Assembly (NCBI RefSeq): GCF_900106695.1
Contig: NZ_FNMZ01000002.1
Span: 496,001 to 560,000 of the forward strand
Source: Albimonas donghaensis
GTDB lineage: Bacteria > Pseudomonadota > Alphaproteobacteria > Rhodobacterales > Rhodobacteraceae
Direction of reading: 5' to 3'
Length of the DNA: 64,000 nucleotides
Part shown: positions 60,602-64,000 of the stretch, one piece after another
Layout: every line of letters begins with the position of its first letter
Position numbering within the stretch: the first letter of the stretch is position 1
The notes under the pieces: generated by a model
Told to the model about the DNA's origin: nothing
What the model saw: the letters and a program-made list of their open reading frames with translations, nothing else
Databases searched by the model: none
Made by a program: the position numbers and the translations under genes

Positions 60602-61231
60602 CTAGGGCCGCACCACCCGCAGGGTCAGGTTGATGCGCCCGCCCGACGGCAGCAGGGTGGAGCCTCCGAAGGCGATCCGGTCCACCCCGTGATAGGCGAG
60701 CCGCGCGGGGCCCGCGAGCCGGGCCACGTCCCCGCTCTCCAGTTTCGTGGAGCGGGTGGGGTCGCCGCGTTGCACCCCGCCGACGCGGAAGGTCGCCGGG
60801 TCGCCCAGCGAGATCGAGACCACGGGGGCGTCGAACTCGCCCTCGTCCTTGTCCTGGTGCAGGCCCATGCGCGCACGCTCGCCATACCAGTTCACCAGGC
60901 AGCAATCCGGGTCCGCGGGCCAGTCGGAGACGGCGCGCCAGACCGCGAGCACCGACGCCGGGATCGGCGGCCAGGCCCCGCCTTCGGGGTGGCGGTCGGC
61001 GTAGCGGTAGCGGCCCCGCTCGATCACCCAGCCGAGCCGCCCGGCGGCGGTCATGCGCACCGACATCGGCTTGCCCCCAACGGTGGTGAAGCGCTGAAAG
61101 GGGGCGGCTTCGGCCACGGCGCGGATGTCCGCCACCATCGCCTCCTGCGCCGGGCGGTCGAGCCAGGATTTCCAGATCTCGGCCCCGTTTAGCACCAGCG
61201 GCGCCGGCCGGGCGGCGGTTGCATCCGTCAT
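60602..61231 (-). CDS. alkB: AlkB-type alpha-ketoglutarate-dependent DNA repair dioxygenase
   Basis: A 209-residue AlkB, which removes methyl groups from 1-methyladenine and 3-methylcytosine by Fe(II)/2-oxoglutarate oxidation. It shows TVGGKPMSVRMTAAGRLGWV, CCLVNWYGERARMGLHQDKD (HxD iron ligands), GDVARLAGPARLAYHGVDRI with the distal His, and RINLTLRVV for the 2-oxoglutarate Arg. The start is the ATG at 61231; 61243 is possible. It converges with the FAD monooxygenase with a 9-base gap. Confidence 0.95.
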   Translation of the reverse strand: MTDATAARPAPLVLNGAEIWKSWLDRPAQEAMVADIRAVAEAAPFQRFTTVGGKPMSVRMTAAGRLGWVIERGRYRYADRHPEGGAWPPIPASVLAVWRAVSDWPADPDCCLVNWYGERARMGLHQDKDEGEFDAPVVSISLGDPATFRVGGVQRGDPTRSTKLESGDVARLAGPARLAYHGVDRIAFGGSTLLPSGGRINLTLRVVRP

Positions 61232-61294
61232 GCGCGTCCCCATGTTGCGCCCCACGCCCGCGCCGCGCTCGGCGCGCCGGAAAGGAGCCCGTCC

Positions 61295-61885
61295 TTGACC
61301 CTGTTGTTCCGCGTATTCCGCATCGTCGTGCGATTCTCCACCCTGATCGTGTTCCTCGCGATGCTGGGACTCAACGTGGCGACCTTGACGATTTCGGGCG
61401 TGGCGGCGGCCGCCAACGGGGCGCTGGCGGCGGTGGGGGTCGGCACGGTGGCGGCCCGGAGCGCGGCGGCGAGCGCGGCGGCGGCGGCGCCCCGGCGGGC
61501 GGCGGTGCGCGCGGCGACGCGGCGGGTCTCGGCCCGGGTGACGCGGGGGGCGGCGCGCAACGCCGGCGCCGTGCTGGCCGAGAGCGTGCCCTGGCTCGGC
61601 GCCGCGGCGGTGGTCGGCTTCACCGCCATGGACCTGCGCGACGCCTGCGCCACCATGGAGGACCTGCGGGCGCTGGACGAGGCCATGGGGCCGGATCCCG
61701 CGCTCCGGCCGGAGTCGCCGGGGCCGGGCCCTTCGGCGGAGGACGGCTCGATGCTCGACCGGGCCGCGGCCCGGGTCTGCGCGCTGGAGGTTCCGACGCT
61801 GGCCGAGGTCCGCGCCGGGGTCGGCGGCGGGATGGGCGACGGGCTGGGCGACGGGGTGGGCGGGGGGACGCCGGCGCCGCCCTGA
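61295..61885 (+). CDS. Hypothetical membrane-anchored protein
   Basis: A 196-residue protein. The TTG at 61295 is the start because AAAGGAG lies 7 bases before it. It begins with a membrane segment (FSTLIVFLAMLGLNVATLTI), an Ala-rich part, a basic stretch (APRRAAVRAATRRVSARVTR), then a second hydrophobic part (VLAESVPWLGAAAVVGFTAM). The C-terminal half (MDLRDACATMEDLRALDEAM ... ARVCALEVPTLAEV) has two or three Cys. Related proteins with a DLRDACETMKDL-type motif are common in Rhodobacterales; function unknown. It ends in Gly/Asp repeats. Confidence 0.7.
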   Translation: MTLLFRVFRIVVRFSTLIVFLAMLGLNVATLTISGVAAAANGALAAVGVGTVAARSAAASAAAAAPRRAAVRAATRRVSARVTRGAARNAGAVLAESVPWLGAAAVVGFTAMDLRDACATMEDLRALDEAMGPDPALRPESPGPGPSAEDGSMLDRAAARVCALEVPTLAEVRAGVGGGMGDGLGDGVGGGTPAPP

Positions 61886-61991
61886 CCCGCCCGTTTCCCC
61901 GCCCGGCGGCCGCATCGCCGCTCCCCCTGCGAAAACCTCGAAGAAACCTGCGGCGCATTGCGCGCCATCACCCTTAGCGGCGCCCGGATCG

Positions 61992-62021
61992 CTTGCAGCC
62001 CACGCCCCCGGCGCCTATATC
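61992..62021 (+). promoter_or_regulatory. Candidate dnaK promoter
   Basis: TTGCAG (61993-61998), a 17-base spacer and TATATC (62016-62021) look like a sigma70 site. CTTGCAG followed after 15 bases by CCTATAT also recalls a heat-shock sigma32 promoter. The dnaK start is 110 bases on. Confidence 0.45.
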
Positions 62022-62131
62022 CCGCCCGAGCGACGCGAAAGGCCCGGCCTGACGCATCGCCTTGGGATGGAGGGCGGGGGCCGCTTACGGACCCGGCCTC
62101 GCGGATCGCCGAACGAAAGGAAGACACACGC

Positions 62132-64000
<1,869 letters not shown>

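Overview
The window is GC-rich chromosomal DNA (about 70% or more by eye) from an alphaproteobacterium, most likely Rhodobacterales. The reasons are a petABC cytochrome bc1 operon whose PetC closely resembles that of Rhodobacter, DUF2125, DUF2306, SseB-like and UbiK-like proteins, ChaC-type and extensin-like proteins, and the hisC-tyrC and queF contexts. The genus cannot be told from sequence alone. Genes are dense, and many neighbours overlap by 4 bases (ATGA or GTGA), which suggests translational coupling.

Layout. 1-8.6 kb: two tandem PaaI-type thioesterases, folD, queF with a secreted partner, an FAD oxidoreductase, then a coupled UDG / lipoprotein hydrolase / SseB-like operon and a DUF3253 gene. 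8.9-12.0 kb: an orphan form II CoxL-type molybdenum hydroxylase subunit and a PPP-type phosphatase. 12.2-25.9 kb: an exopolysaccharide locus of the exosortase-A (XrtA/PEP-CTERM) associated type. It holds two outer-membrane export (OPX) proteins, two short sugar-phosphate transferases, one GT4 glycosyltransferase, a Wzz-like chain-length protein, a separate CpsD-like tyrosine kinase, an ExeA-like ATPase, a large TPR lipoprotein (PrsT-like) and an outer-membrane beta-barrel protein. No exosortase, Wzx or Wzy lies in the window. 26.2-29.2 kb: tRNA-Gly(GCC), ubiK, an M17 aminopeptidase and an NlpC/P60 protein.

29.3-32.0 kb: a complete mobile element of the IS1595 type, 2710 bp long. It has perfect 24-bp terminal inverted repeats and an 8-bp target duplication (ttcccgga). 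Besides the transposase it carries a DUF3800 protein, three small proteins and a candidate small RNA unit (a near-consensus sigma70 promoter followed at once by a hairpin terminator, with no gene between). Its right end also holds an outward promoter pointing at the downstream aminotransferase. This is the most unusual part of the window.

32.1-49.9 kb: an aromatic/aspartate aminotransferase, an MBL-fold protein, a P450 coupled to a LysM plus solute-binding-like protein, a SHOCT protein, an ABM monooxygenase, a ChaC-like cyclotransferase, a DUF2125 protein, an extensin-like protein (with a 27-bp repeat that re-creates start codons), tyrC-hisC, a DMT exporter, a HExxH metallopeptidase, an RTX protein and hemF. 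50.2-64 kb: two tandem ABC exporters around an SRPBCC protein, a DUF2306 protein, petABC, tRNA-Arg(CCT), an FAD monooxygenase, alkB, a small membrane protein, and dnaK, which runs off the right edge.
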